64,000 nucleotides of DNA from Marixanthomonas sp. SCSIO 43207. Lineage in GTDB: Bacteria > Bacteroidota > Bacteroidia > Flavobacteriales > Flavobacteriaceae. The stretch lies in NCBI RefSeq assembly GCF_019904255.1, contig NZ_CP063203.1:2490001-2554000 (forward strand). The letters run 5' to 3'. The notes below the pieces were generated by a model. It saw only the letters and a program-made list of their open reading frames with translations, made no database searches and had not been told where the DNA came from. The position numbers were made by a program, and so were the translations under genes. Shown in pieces: positions 1-8,525 of the stretch (within the stretch, counting starts at the first letter, position 1; every line of letters begins with the position of its first letter).

Positions 1-2
1 AT

Positions 3-1712
3 AAGTTTTTTGAAGGATTAAATGATTTCTTTTCGTTTTTAGAATCAAAAAGTTATAAAATTCAAAACCGCGTTATGTTATCTCGCTATCGCGGAAAAAC
101 TAAATGTAACGTTTGTAACGGAAAAAGATTACGACCAGAAGCTGGATATGTTAAAGTTGGTGGAAAAGCCATTCAAGAATTGGTAGAACTTCCTTTAGAA
201 AAAGTAGCCAAATTTTTTAAAAATCTTGAGCTTAATGAATATGATACAAATGTATCTAAACGATTATTGCTAGAAATAAACAATCGACTTCAGTTTTTAA
301 TGGACGTAGGGTTGAGCTATTTAACATTAAATCGAAAAAGCAACACACTTTCTGGAGGTGAATCTCAAAGAATCAACTTAGCCACCTCATTAGGAAGTAG
401 CTTGGTTGGGTCTATGTATATTCTTGATGAACCAAGTATTGGATTACACCCAAAAGATACAGAACGGCTCATAAAAGTATTAAAATCCTTACGCGATTTG
501 GGCAATACAGTTATAGTTGTAGAACACGATGAAGATATCATGAAAGCTGCAGATGAAATTATTGATATTGGTCCTGAGGCTGGTACTTTTGGTGGCGAGG
601 TAGTATCAAGCGGTACTTTTAAAGATATTTTAAAATCAAATTCACTAACAGCAAAATATCTCAACGGAAGTTTAGAAATTGAAGTTCCAGAATCACGCCG
701 AAGCTGGAAAGAAAGTATTCAAATTATTGGAGCGCGCCATAATAATTTAAAAAACATTGATGCACAATTTCCATTAGGAGTTTTTACTGCTGTTACAGGA
801 GTTTCAGGAAGTGGTAAAAGTACCCTGGTGAAGAAAATAGTATATCCTGCTATGTTGCGAGAAATAGGTGGTTATGGTGAGAAGCCGGGACAGTTTTCAG
901 AGTTAAAAGGAAATTTCAGCAGCTTAAAAAATATTGAGTTTGTTGATCAAAACCCTATTGGTCGTTCTAGCAGAAGTAACCCTGTCACGTATATTAAAGC
1001 ATATGATGATATACGAAATCTTTTTGCTTCGCAGAAATTATCAAAAATCCGTAATTACAAAGCAAAGCATTTCAGCTTTAATGTTGATGGTGGACGTTGT
1101 GAAACGTGTAAAGGTGATGGCGAAGTAACTATAGAAATGCAATTTATGGCAGATGTGCATCTAGAATGTGAAACTTGTAACGGAAAGCGATTCAAGAAAG
1201 AGATATTAGAAGTTACTTTTGAGGATAAAAACATTGACGATATCCTTACAATGACGGTTGATGATGCCATTACTTTTTTTAAAAAACACAAAGAAAAAAA
1301 GATTATAAAAAAACTGAAACCACTTCAGGATGTTGGTTTAGGTTACGTACAGTTGGGGCAAAGTTCTTCTACACTTTCAGGAGGTGAAGCACAACGTATT
1401 AAATTGGCTTCTTTCTTAATAAAAGGAACTACAAAAGATAAAGCTCTTTTTATATTTGATGAACCCACGACAGGATTGCATTTTCACGATATTAAAAAAT
1501 TATTGGCTTCGTTTTATGCGCTTTTAGAAAAAGGACATACTGTAATAGTTGTTGAACATAATATGGATCTAGTTAAATGCGCAGATTACATCATTGATTT
1601 GGGTCTAGAAGGAGGTGAAAATGGCGGAACTATAGTTGCCGAAGGAACCCCTGAAGAGATTGTAAAAAACACCAAATCTTACACGGCAAAATATCTTTCA
1701 GAAAAAATTTAA
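3..1712 (+). CDS. uvrA: UvrA-family excinuclease ATPase (5' end outside window)
   Basis: This is the C-terminal ~570 residues of a UvrA-type DNA damage-recognition ATPase; the reading frame is open to the left edge, so the start lies outside. Visible parts: the end of the first zinc module (CNVC), the first ABC signature SGGESQRINLA with Walker B LDEPSIGLH, a second Walker A GVSGSGKST, the CETC...CETC zinc finger near codon 350, and the second signature SGGEAQRIKLA with FDEPTTGLH. The family works with UvrB in nucleotide excision repair. ESQRINLATSLG differs from the usual EAQRIRLATQIG, so I infer a second UvrA-like paralogue rather than the housekeeping copy. The missing N-terminus, which would show whether the UvrB-binding domain is present, prevents a firm call. 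Confidence 0.9.
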   Translation, partial: KFFEGLNDFFSFLESKSYKIQNRVMLSRYRGKTKCNVCNGKRLRPEAGYVKVGGKAIQELVELPLEKVAKFFKNLELNEYDTNVSKRLLLEINNRLQFLMDVGLSYLTLNRKSNTLSGGESQRINLATSLGSSLVGSMYILDEPSIGLHPKDTERLIKVLKSLRDLGNTVIVVEHDEDIMKAADEIIDIGPEAGTFGGEVVSSGTFKDILKSNSLTAKYLNGSLEIEVPESRRSWKESIQIIGARHNNLKNIDAQFPLGVFTAVTGVSGSGKSTLVKKIVYPAMLREIGGYGEKPGQFSELKGNFSSLKNIEFVDQNPIGRSSRSNPVTYIKAYDDIRNLFASQKLSKIRNYKAKHFSFNVDGGRCETCKGDGEVTIEMQFMADVHLECETCNGKRFKKEILEVTFEDKNIDDILTMTVDDAITFFKKHKEKKIIKKLKPLQDVGLGYVQLGQSSSTLSGGEAQRIKLASFLIKGTTKDKALFIFDEPTTGLHFHDIKKLLASFYALLEKGHTVIVVEHNMDLVKCADYIIDLGLEGGENGGTIVAEGTPEEIVKNTKSYTAKYLSEKI

Positions 1713-1732
1713 TAATACTACTCATTTAATTT

Positions 1733-1748
1733 TGGCACAATCGTTGAA
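1733..1748 (+). promoter_or_regulatory. sigma-54-like -24/-12 sequence (upstream copy)
   Basis: TGGCACA-N4-TTGAA resembles the RpoN consensus TGGCACG-N4-TTGCW, with the GG and the TTG at the right spacing. It sits just after uvrA and about 50 bp before an intrinsic terminator, so any transcript starting here would be only about 75-80 nt long. Motif seen; activity inferred. Confidence 0.4.
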
Positions 1749-1797
1749 AGGCTACTAAATAGACAGTAGGTTTTTAGTCGATTAGTTTTTAGTTCTT

Positions 1798-1835
1798 AAA
1801 CCCGATCTCTTTTATTAGATATCGGGTTTTTTTTT
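1798..1835 (+). terminator. Intrinsic terminator after uvrA
   Basis: The stem AAACCCGAT (1798-1806) pairs with ATCGGGTTT (1821-1829) across a 14-nt loop and is followed by an unbroken T run. It ends the uvrA transcript, and also any short RNA begun at the sequence at 1733. Confidence 0.8.
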
Positions 1836-1872
1836 AACCCTAAACCTTCTAAAAACAAGGCTTTTACGTGTT

Positions 1873-1888
1873 TGGCACGATGATTGTA
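1873..1888 (+). promoter_or_regulatory. Candidate sigma-54 promoter of the secreted basic protein gene
   Basis: TGGCACG-ATGA-TTGTA matches the RpoN consensus TGGCACG-N4-TTGCW except for T in place of C at -12. It lies after the terminator at 1798-1835 and about 60 bp before the start codon at 1951, predicting a leader of roughly 50 nt. No TAnnTTTG box at a usual distance competes with it. Sequence match seen; use of RpoN inferred. Confidence 0.55.
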
Positions 1889-1950
1889 TTTTTCAAAGCG
1901 TACACAAGCTGACCAAAAAATTAAGCGAGTACAAATTAAATCTATCTATT

Positions 1951-3201
1951 ATGAAAAAATTATCATTATTCTTATTCAGTATCTTCTTGATAAGCTATTC
2001 TGTACATGCAGAGACAAAAGCTTCAGAAGAAATAGCAAATTACAGCTACGATGGTAAATCGTATGTTTTTGTAGAAGGAAATGTTGAGTTTTCAGTGTTT
2101 CCAGATGGTCAGTTTGATTTTGTTTATTTAGGACAAAATAGAAGTAATGTACATGTAAACGTAAATACTCCCAATGTAAATATTTCATTTAATGGCGGAT
2201 ATGATTATGAAGCATTTGTTCAATATGATGATTATGGGGCTGTAATTCAGGTTGAAGAAATCCCTATATACTATGATGAATATGGGCGTGTAGCGCAAGT
2301 AGGAAACACAGAGATTCACTATAATAATAGACGTATTGTACGTGTTGGTGGATTGAGGGTGATTTATAATAATTATGGATATTTTTCACATTGTGTAGGG
2401 TATATTAATGTATGGACACCAAGGTATATTTACCGCCCTTGGCACGTGTATTATGCAAGACCTTTTTATTCAAATTGTATTGTATATGATTATCCATATA
2501 GAAGATATTATCGTCCACATAGATATAGCTGGGTAAATCATAGAGTATATTATAGAAATAGAAACCGAGTTGCCTATGTAAATGGAAGACGTAATTTTTA
2601 CCGTCCTGGTAGTAGAGTACATTATAAAGACGGGCGCGTAGCTAGAAGTAAAAATTATAACCCGAACCGAAGAAACACATATGCAGTAAACAACCCTAGA
2701 AAAAATGCATCATCTGTTTCAAGAACTTCAGTAGCTTCAAACAAAGCTAGAAACAATGCAAGTTCAAAGCGTAATGTAATACGTAAAAATGACTCGGAAG
2801 GTGTAATTTCAAGAAATAATACCTCTAGAGTAAGAAATAGCTCAATAACTTCTAGAAGAAATAATACAGTAAGAAATTCTTCTATAAATAACAGAAGTGT
2901 AAAGCAAAATAGAAATGTAGTACGAAGTAAACCTAATTCTAGAAAAACAACCATAGCTAGAAATACGGCACTCAGAAAATCAAGTGCATCAAAAACTAGA
3001 AGTGTAAAACGTTCAAGTGCGTCAAATACTAGAAAAGTAGTATCTCAAAAACGTAGTTCTACTTCTCGAAACAAAACGTATCGATCTACTTCGGATAGAA
3101 AAGCAAAAAGTAGAAGTTCGGTATCAAAGTCTCGCTCACGAGATAATAATAAAAGTAAGCGTTCTTCATCAAGAAGTAGTAGAACTCAAGGACGCGGATA
3201 A
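1951..3201 (+). CDS. Secreted Tyr/Arg/Ser-rich basic protein
   Basis: A 416-residue protein with a clear signal peptide (MKKLSLFLFSIFLISYSVHA). Residues ~20-150 form an ordinary folded-looking domain with repeated short strands (YDEYGRVAQVG, YNNRRIVRVGG). Residues ~150-215 are rich in Tyr and Arg. Residues ~215-416 are a low-complexity tail of Ser, Arg, Asn and Lys with almost no hydrophobic residues, strongly basic and probably disordered. I do not recognise an assigned function. The tail could bind anionic surface polymer or nucleic acid, but that is inference. It is a single-gene unit between two terminators, preceded by sigma-54-like sequence. Confidence 0.8.
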   Translation: MKKLSLFLFSIFLISYSVHAETKASEEIANYSYDGKSYVFVEGNVEFSVFPDGQFDFVYLGQNRSNVHVNVNTPNVNISFNGGYDYEAFVQYDDYGAVIQVEEIPIYYDEYGRVAQVGNTEIHYNNRRIVRVGGLRVIYNNYGYFSHCVGYINVWTPRYIYRPWHVYYARPFYSNCIVYDYPYRRYYRPHRYSWVNHRVYYRNRNRVAYVNGRRNFYRPGSRVHYKDGRVARSKNYNPNRRNTYAVNNPRKNASSVSRTSVASNKARNNASSKRNVIRKNDSEGVISRNNTSRVRNSSITSRRNNTVRNSSINNRSVKQNRNVVRSKPNSRKTTIARNTALRKSSASKTRSVKRSSASNTRKVVSQKRSSTSRNKTYRSTSDRKAKSRSSVSKSRSRDNNKSKRSSSRSSRTQGRG

Positions 3202-3224
3202 TAAATTTTTGGTTGGTTAGTTAG

Positions 3225-3264
3225 AAACCCTTGCAAAACGGAAGTTATGCAGGGGTTTCGTCTT
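3225..3264. terminator. Bidirectional terminator
   Basis: AAACCCTTGCA (3225-3235) pairs with TGCAGGGGTTT (3248-3258), followed by a T-rich stretch. It separates two convergent genes and overlaps the last codons of the minus-strand glycosyltransferase gene. Confidence 0.7.
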
Positions 3265-4552
3265 TTTTACAGATTGTACGTTGTATGGTTTCAGCCATTT
3301 TTTTAGTAAGGCTTTTACGGCTATATTTTGAAATGTTTTTTGAGTTTACATCAAGCCTACCTTCTTTAAATCGACTATAGAGCTGTGTTATTTTAGCTTT
3401 CAAATCTTTTTGTTCTGAATAGTTAAAAAATGCTCCACTGTTAGTTTCGGTGATAAGTCCTTCAATATCACTACCTTTAGGTCCCAAAGCAACGATGGGT
3501 CGCTGTGCGGCAAAATATTCAAATAATTTTCCGGGAATAATGGCGCGCGTTTCTTCTCTGTCAATCTCTAGTAGTAATAAAACCTGTGCATTATGCTGCA
3601 TTTGTAATGCTTCAGAATGAGAAATATAATCCAAAAGATCTAAGTTAGGCTCTAGACCATATGATTTAATACTTTCAACAACCGAATCACTTATTGTCCC
3701 GGCAAGTTTTAATTGAAAATCGTTGGCAAAGTTTTTATTTTCTGAAATAAGCTCTGAAAGCACTTCCCAAAGCACTATTGGATTGCGTTCACTTAACAAC
3801 GATCCTATATGAACCATGCTAAACTTTTTATCAAGACTGGCAGAAATTTCTTCCTTGCTTTCATACCCGTTTGTTATTACTTCAATAGTTTTTTTTGTGA
3901 TTTCTTGAAACTCTTTTTTGGTAGTAGGACTCGTAACAGTAACTACACTAGCATTATTCAATACACTTGCTTCTAATTTTTTGTGTTTTCTTTCTGAGGC
4001 TTTTGTTAATCGTAACGATTTATGATAATGAATGGTAGTCCAAGGATCTCTAAAATCTGCTAACCAAGGCAAGTCAAGTTGCTTTTGTAGCTTCTGCCCT
4101 ATCAAATGTAAGCTGTGAGGCGGACCGGTTGTTACAACTATATCAATTTTATTATTAGAAATATACTTTTTTAAGAATGAAACAGAAGGATTAACCCACC
4201 CTACTCGCGCATCTGGAATAAAAAAATTACCCCGAATAAATAGCAGTACCTTTTCAATAAAAGAAGGCTCTTTTTCAGAAATTATACCACTGCTTATTTG
4301 TTTGGTTTTGTTTTTTGATAGTAGTTTGGCAAACTTATAAGGCTCATTTACAGGATGTCTTAGTATTTCAATATCTTTTTGAACTTCTTGATTAAAGCTA
4401 CTGTCTATTAAAGGATAATGTGGATTGTCAGGAATATACACAATAGGTTCTATCCCAAATTCTCTAAAGTATTTGACAAAATTTAACCAACGCTGCACAC
4501 CTGGTCCGCCTGCCGGTGGCCAATAATATGTGATAATCAAAGCTCGTTTCAT
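3245..4552 (-). CDS. GT-B fold glycosyltransferase (group 1/4 type)
   Basis: A 435-residue protein. The N-terminal Rossmann half begins RALIITYYWPPAGGPGVQRW, the glycine-rich acceptor-side loop typical of GT4-like enzymes. The C-terminal half has GKLFEYFAAQRPIVALG, the sugar-nucleotide binding region containing the conserved glutamate, followed by the GSDIEGLI stretch. There is no signal peptide or membrane segment, so it acts at the cytoplasmic face. Donor and acceptor cannot be read from sequence. It lies 6 bp downstream of the YfhO-family gene on the same strand, suggesting a two-gene unit making a surface glycan or glycolipid. Confidence 0.85.
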   Translation of the reverse strand: MKRALIITYYWPPAGGPGVQRWLNFVKYFREFGIEPIVYIPDNPHYPLIDSSFNQEVQKDIEILRHPVNEPYKFAKLLSKNKTKQISSGIISEKEPSFIEKVLLFIRGNFFIPDARVGWVNPSVSFLKKYISNNKIDIVVTTGPPHSLHLIGQKLQKQLDLPWLADFRDPWTTIHYHKSLRLTKASERKHKKLEASVLNNASVVTVTSPTTKKEFQEITKKTIEVITNGYESKEEISASLDKKFSMVHIGSLLSERNPIVLWEVLSELISENKNFANDFQLKLAGTISDSVVESIKSYGLEPNLDLLDYISHSEALQMQHNAQVLLLLEIDREETRAIIPGKLFEYFAAQRPIVALGPKGSDIEGLITETNSGAFFNYSEQKDLKAKITQLYSRFKEGRLDVNSKNISKYSRKSLTKKMAETIQRTICKKDETPA

Positions 4553-4558
4553 ATAGAT

Positions 4559-7045
4559 TTAGGCTTTGTTGTTGGCTGCATTTCCTTTAAAGACAAAAAA
4601 ACCACCACCTATCACTATTAATATAAACAAAATACTACTGAACAAGCTAATGGTACTACCAGTGTTTATAACCTTAGGCTCAAATTTAAATTCAATTTTG
4701 TGAATGCCTTCAGGAACCGTCATCGCTCTCAAAACATAATTTGCACGATAGTGTGTAGCGGGTTTACCATCAATATAGGCGTTCCATCCATCTGGATAAT
4801 ACACTTCAGAAAAAACTGCTAATTGAGGAGATTTTGCTGAAGTTTCATAAACAATATGTTGTGGGTTATGGCTAACCATATCAATAGTAGCAGTGCTATC
4901 TCGTGCTATCTTTTCAGTGGGAAGTTCAGATTTAAATTTGGCAGCGATTACTGCAGTCTTTTTTGTGTTAAGACTATCCAATAATAGTAACTCATCATTT
5001 GCATTATCAGCCAAAATAACATTCTCTACAAACCACGCATTACCATTTGCATATGGATTGCGTTGAGCCACTGCACCTCCATTTTGTCCCTGTGTAATAA
5101 TGTATTTTACATTTAGCATATTTAACATACCTATGTTTCCTTGACTGATGTAAAACTCATTTAAATCTTGCATTCTACCTGGTTTGGCTGCGTGATATCC
5201 GCCTAAAGCATTATGATAATAACTAGCACGACCACTATTAAACGCGTTTGTAGTTGCATCATAGACTCTATATGTACCGTCGTCTTTTTCTATTTGTAAA
5301 TCAGCTCCATTTTTCTGAAATGGCTCTTCCATAACTCGAGCTTGTACAAAATCATCGTTGTTTACATAACGTCTATCTACACCAACCAGATCAATAACAA
5401 TCAATATTGCCAAAATACCAACGACTGAAATTTCTTTTAATTTTCCTTTTAAAAAGAACCACAAAGTACCTGCGGCTAAAATCACAAAAATTAACGAACG
5501 AATTGCATCGTTTGTTAACATTGATGCTCGATCTTCACGAACTGCATCTAGAACTTGAAGGCTTAAATTTTCACGTATGGAAGCATCGTAAAACGAATTT
5601 GAAAAGTCTAATAGTGTTGATTTTAAAAGAATAAATATAATAGCAATTCCTGCTGTGATACCGGCACTGTACAGTAATGCTTTTTTCTTTTTTTCTTCAG
5701 ATTTAAATCTGCTAAAATAGTGATGCAACCCAATTACTGCTAACACCGGAAGTATTACCTCTATAATTACTTGAATAGATGAAACCGCTCTAAATTTGTT
5801 ATACAACGGAACATAATCAATAAATATTTCTGTTAATGGAATTCTTAAATCAAAGTTTTTAGTTATCGAAATTGCAGCATTATCAAGATTTTTTCCCCAA
5901 GAAAGAAATAAACTCAGTAAAAAAGCAGCTACAATCCACCACTTAAAGCGACCTTTTACTAAAAACAAAGCTAAAAGTGCCAGAAAAATTACCACAGCTC
6001 CTATATAAGCTGGAGCAGCCACAATAGGTTGGTCTCCCCAATAAGTAGGTAGTTGATTTAATATTTGACTAGCTTGTTGTGGTGAAACCCCCATTTTTAA
6101 TAAAGCTTCTTGAGTAGCGCCATCTTGTGGTAACGGATCACTTGAACCACCTCCCATAAAATTGGGTATAAATAGATTAAAACTTTCTAAAATTCCGTAG
6201 CTGTATTCAGTTATGTAATTATAATCAAGACCTTCTACATTATCTTTTGGAGAGCCGTCTGCTTGTATAGTGAGTTCACTTTTTCCGCGAGTAGATGTAT
6301 CTGCATATTCTTTGGTTGCTAAAATATTAGTAGCATTAAGGCCAATAGCAATAAGAACTCCAATTACCATAATCCCTACAGACTTAAAGAAGTGAGGAAG
6401 TTGTTTTTTCTTATAAGCATCAATTAAATATGCAACACCTATACAAATAACAAGAAACAGTAAATAATAAGTCATTTGATAGTGATTGGCCACTAGTTGT
6501 AATCCCATCGCCACAGTTGTCAATAAAAAACCATAAAGATATTTTCTTCTGAAGGTTAGCAAAATTCCGCTTAGTACTAAAGGCATATATGCTATAGCAT
6601 GGGCTTTAGCATTGTGACCTACTCCAAGAATAATGATCAAATAGGTAGAAAAACCGAAGGCAAGTGCTCCAAGAAAAGCAAGTTTGTAATCTACTTTTAA
6701 TACCAATAATAAAATGTAAAGACCTATAAAATAAAGAAACAAGTAGTCTGCAGGCCTAGGTAAAAAACGGATTGCTAAATCTAAATCTTTAATATAGTTA
6801 TGAGGATATTTTGCGCCTAGTTGGTACGTAGGCATTCCTCCAAAAGCAGCATCTGTCCAGTAAGTTTCTTCTCCTGTTTCAGCTCTGTAGTCTTTCAACT
6901 GTTTAGCCATTCCTTGATATTGCGCAATATCACTTTGGAAAATAGTTTTACCTTGCAATACGGGGCTAAAATAAGCCAAAGCAGCTACAATAAATAGAAC
7001 TAAGATTACTAGATGAGGAAGAAGTTTTTTAAGCAAATGCTTCAT
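4559..7045 (-). CDS. YfhO-family multi-spanning membrane protein
   Basis: An 828-residue integral membrane protein with about 12-13 hydrophobic segments, an early extracytoplasmic loop containing TDAAFGGMPTYQLG, and a large C-terminal non-membrane domain (~565-790) before a final membrane helix. This is the layout of the YfhO family, GT-C-like membrane proteins tied to glycosylation of envelope polymers. It is first of two genes, with the glycosyltransferase 6 bp downstream, which supports a role in glycan transfer from a lipid-linked sugar. Substrate unknown. The start ATG at 7045 leads directly into a positively charged stretch and first helix. Confidence 0.85.
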   Translation of the reverse strand: MKHLLKKLLPHLVILVLFIVAALAYFSPVLQGKTIFQSDIAQYQGMAKQLKDYRAETGEETYWTDAAFGGMPTYQLGAKYPHNYIKDLDLAIRFLPRPADYLFLYFIGLYILLLVLKVDYKLAFLGALAFGFSTYLIIILGVGHNAKAHAIAYMPLVLSGILLTFRRKYLYGFLLTTVAMGLQLVANHYQMTYYLLFLVICIGVAYLIDAYKKKQLPHFFKSVGIMVIGVLIAIGLNATNILATKEYADTSTRGKSELTIQADGSPKDNVEGLDYNYITEYSYGILESFNLFIPNFMGGGSSDPLPQDGATQEALLKMGVSPQQASQILNQLPTYWGDQPIVAAPAYIGAVVIFLALLALFLVKGRFKWWIVAAFLLSLFLSWGKNLDNAAISITKNFDLRIPLTEIFIDYVPLYNKFRAVSSIQVIIEVILPVLAVIGLHHYFSRFKSEEKKKKALLYSAGITAGIAIIFILLKSTLLDFSNSFYDASIRENLSLQVLDAVREDRASMLTNDAIRSLIFVILAAGTLWFFLKGKLKEISVVGILAILIVIDLVGVDRRYVNNDDFVQARVMEEPFQKNGADLQIEKDDGTYRVYDATTNAFNSGRASYYHNALGGYHAAKPGRMQDLNEFYISQGNIGMLNMLNVKYIITQGQNGGAVAQRNPYANGNAWFVENVILADNANDELLLLDSLNTKKTAVIAAKFKSELPTEKIARDSTATIDMVSHNPQHIVYETSAKSPQLAVFSEVYYPDGWNAYIDGKPATHYRANYVLRAMTVPEGIHKIEFKFEPKVINTGSTISLFSSILFILIVIGGGFFVFKGNAANNKA

Positions 7046-7147
7046 AGCAACAGTTAATTTTTTTGAAGTTTGAAAATTAACAAAAATATGCTACAAATAC
7101 CTTTAAAAAGAAGATATAAATACAATTAAAGTAAGAATAGAAAAAGA

Positions 7148-7414
7148 TTAATCTATTTCTTCATAATCTACATAATCACCTACAGTAGATTGCTTGGTCC
7201 TTTGCTTTCTAGGCATTTTATCGATACTAACTTTTCCTTCTTTTTCTTTAGAAGAGTTGGTCGTTCTTTGTGCACCGTTAAAAGCCTGCTCAAAGCGCTG
7301 CCCGGCTTTTTTAGCCACATATCGCATTAAATACGGTGTAGCCCAACGGATTAGAAATTTTAACCCAAAATATACCAGAAGGATTATTAATATCGTTTTT
7401 AAAAACGTCATCAT
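7148..7414 (-). CDS. DUF4834 family small membrane protein
   Basis: About 88 residues: one N-terminal membrane helix (FLKTILIILLVYFGLKFLI), a short amphipathic region, then a charged tail ending in VGDYVDYEEID. The length and acidic end fit the Bacteroidota family DUF4834, whose function is unknown. I chose the ATG at 7414 (or 7411) over an upstream TTG at 7423. It ends about 100 bp upstream of the YfhO gene on the same strand and is divergent from the gene at 7510. Confidence 0.75.
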   Translation of the reverse strand: MMTFLKTILIILLVYFGLKFLIRWATPYLMRYVAKKAGQRFEQAFNGAQRTTNSSKEKEGKVSIDKMPRKQRTKQSTVGDYVDYEEID

Positions 7415-7483
7415 AGAATTCAAAATTACACAAACCTCATTAAAAAGACGAAAGCAATTTATTAAATAAATGATAAATTCTTA

Positions 7484-7491
7484 TATCTTTG
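7484..7491 (+). promoter_or_regulatory. -7 box of the gene at 7510
   Basis: TATCTTTG fits the Bacteroidota -7 consensus TAnnTTTG and lies 19 bp before the start codon. No clean -33 TTTG is seen at the usual distance. Confidence 0.5.
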
Positions 7492-7509
7492 AATTAAACC
7501 AAAACACCC

Positions 7510-8508
7510 ATGTATAAACGAGTTGTTTTCCTTTCCTTACTAGTATTAAGTACCGTAAATGCTACATACGCTCAGTATACTGAAATGATAAATACCAATA
7601 GACCGGGAGTTTCACAAGGCGCATTTTCTGTGGGAACCAATGTGTTACAATTTGAATCTGGTTTAAGCTTCGGAAAAGAAGAACACCGTTTATTATTTAC
7701 AGATGCTAATATTTTTTCTTGGGATTATTCAGTAAGGTATGGATTATTAAAAGAGCAACTAGAAGTAAGTCTCATAGGAGAGTTTCAATCTAACAAAGTT
7801 ACAGACACGAGGGCAAATAGTACCTATGAACGTGATTTTGCAAATTTTAAAAGTAACACACTGGGAGCTAAATATTTAATTTATGATCCCTATGTAAAAA
7901 GAGAAGCTGAAGGTCCAAATTTATATAGCTGGAAAGCAAATAATAAAATTCAATGGCAGGATTTAATTCCTGCAATCTCAATATACGCAGGTGCCAATTT
8001 TGATATTACCGAGGACAACCCCTTCACCCCTGAAGCAGAAAAGTCTATAAGTCCCAAGTTTGTTTTGTCTACTCAAAATAATTTTGTGGGAGGTTTTGTA
8101 TTTGTAACAAACTTAATTGTAAACAGAGTTACCACAGATACTCCAGAGTATGGATACATACTTACACTTACACACGCTACTAATCGTTATTTTTCAATAT
8201 TTTTAGAAAATCAAGGTATTAAAAGTGACTTTTACTCAGATCAACTATTACGTGGCGGTGTAGCAGTACTTATTAATGAAAACCTTCATGTTGACCTTTC
8301 AGGAACTATCAACTTTAAAGACACCCCTTCTGTTTTTTACGGAAGAGCAGGTGTAGCGTACCGTTTTGATATGCACAATAGAGATGAGTTTATTGAAGAA
8401 AAGGGAAAAAGCGGACGTGAGAAAAGAAAAAAGTATCAAAAACAGAAGAAAGAGAAGAACGAACGAAATAAAAGAAAAGACCTTTTAGAAAGCGATGGAA
8501 AACGCTAG
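7510..8508 (+). CDS. Outer-membrane transporter-like beta-barrel
   Basis: A 332-residue protein with a signal peptide ending near ATYAQ, then INTNRPGVSQGAFSVGTNVLQFESG, the opening of proteins placed in the 'phenol degradation meta-pathway' outer-membrane family (PF13557-like). Alternating polar and hydrophobic residues through ~290 fit a beta-barrel. The last ~45 residues are very rich in Lys, Arg and Glu, an unusual tail for a barrel. Function is not assigned beyond outer-membrane location. The GNAT gene begins 17 bp downstream and is probably co-transcribed. Confidence 0.7.
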   Translation: MYKRVVFLSLLVLSTVNATYAQYTEMINTNRPGVSQGAFSVGTNVLQFESGLSFGKEEHRLLFTDANIFSWDYSVRYGLLKEQLEVSLIGEFQSNKVTDTRANSTYERDFANFKSNTLGAKYLIYDPYVKREAEGPNLYSWKANNKIQWQDLIPAISIYAGANFDITEDNPFTPEAEKSISPKFVLSTQNNFVGGFVFVTNLIVNRVTTDTPEYGYILTLTHATNRYFSIFLENQGIKSDFYSDQLLRGGVAVLINENLHVDLSGTINFKDTPSVFYGRAGVAYRFDMHNRDEFIEEKGKSGREKRKKYQKQKKEKNERNKRKDLLESDGKR

Positions 8509-8525
8509 CAACAGTAATAAAGCGC

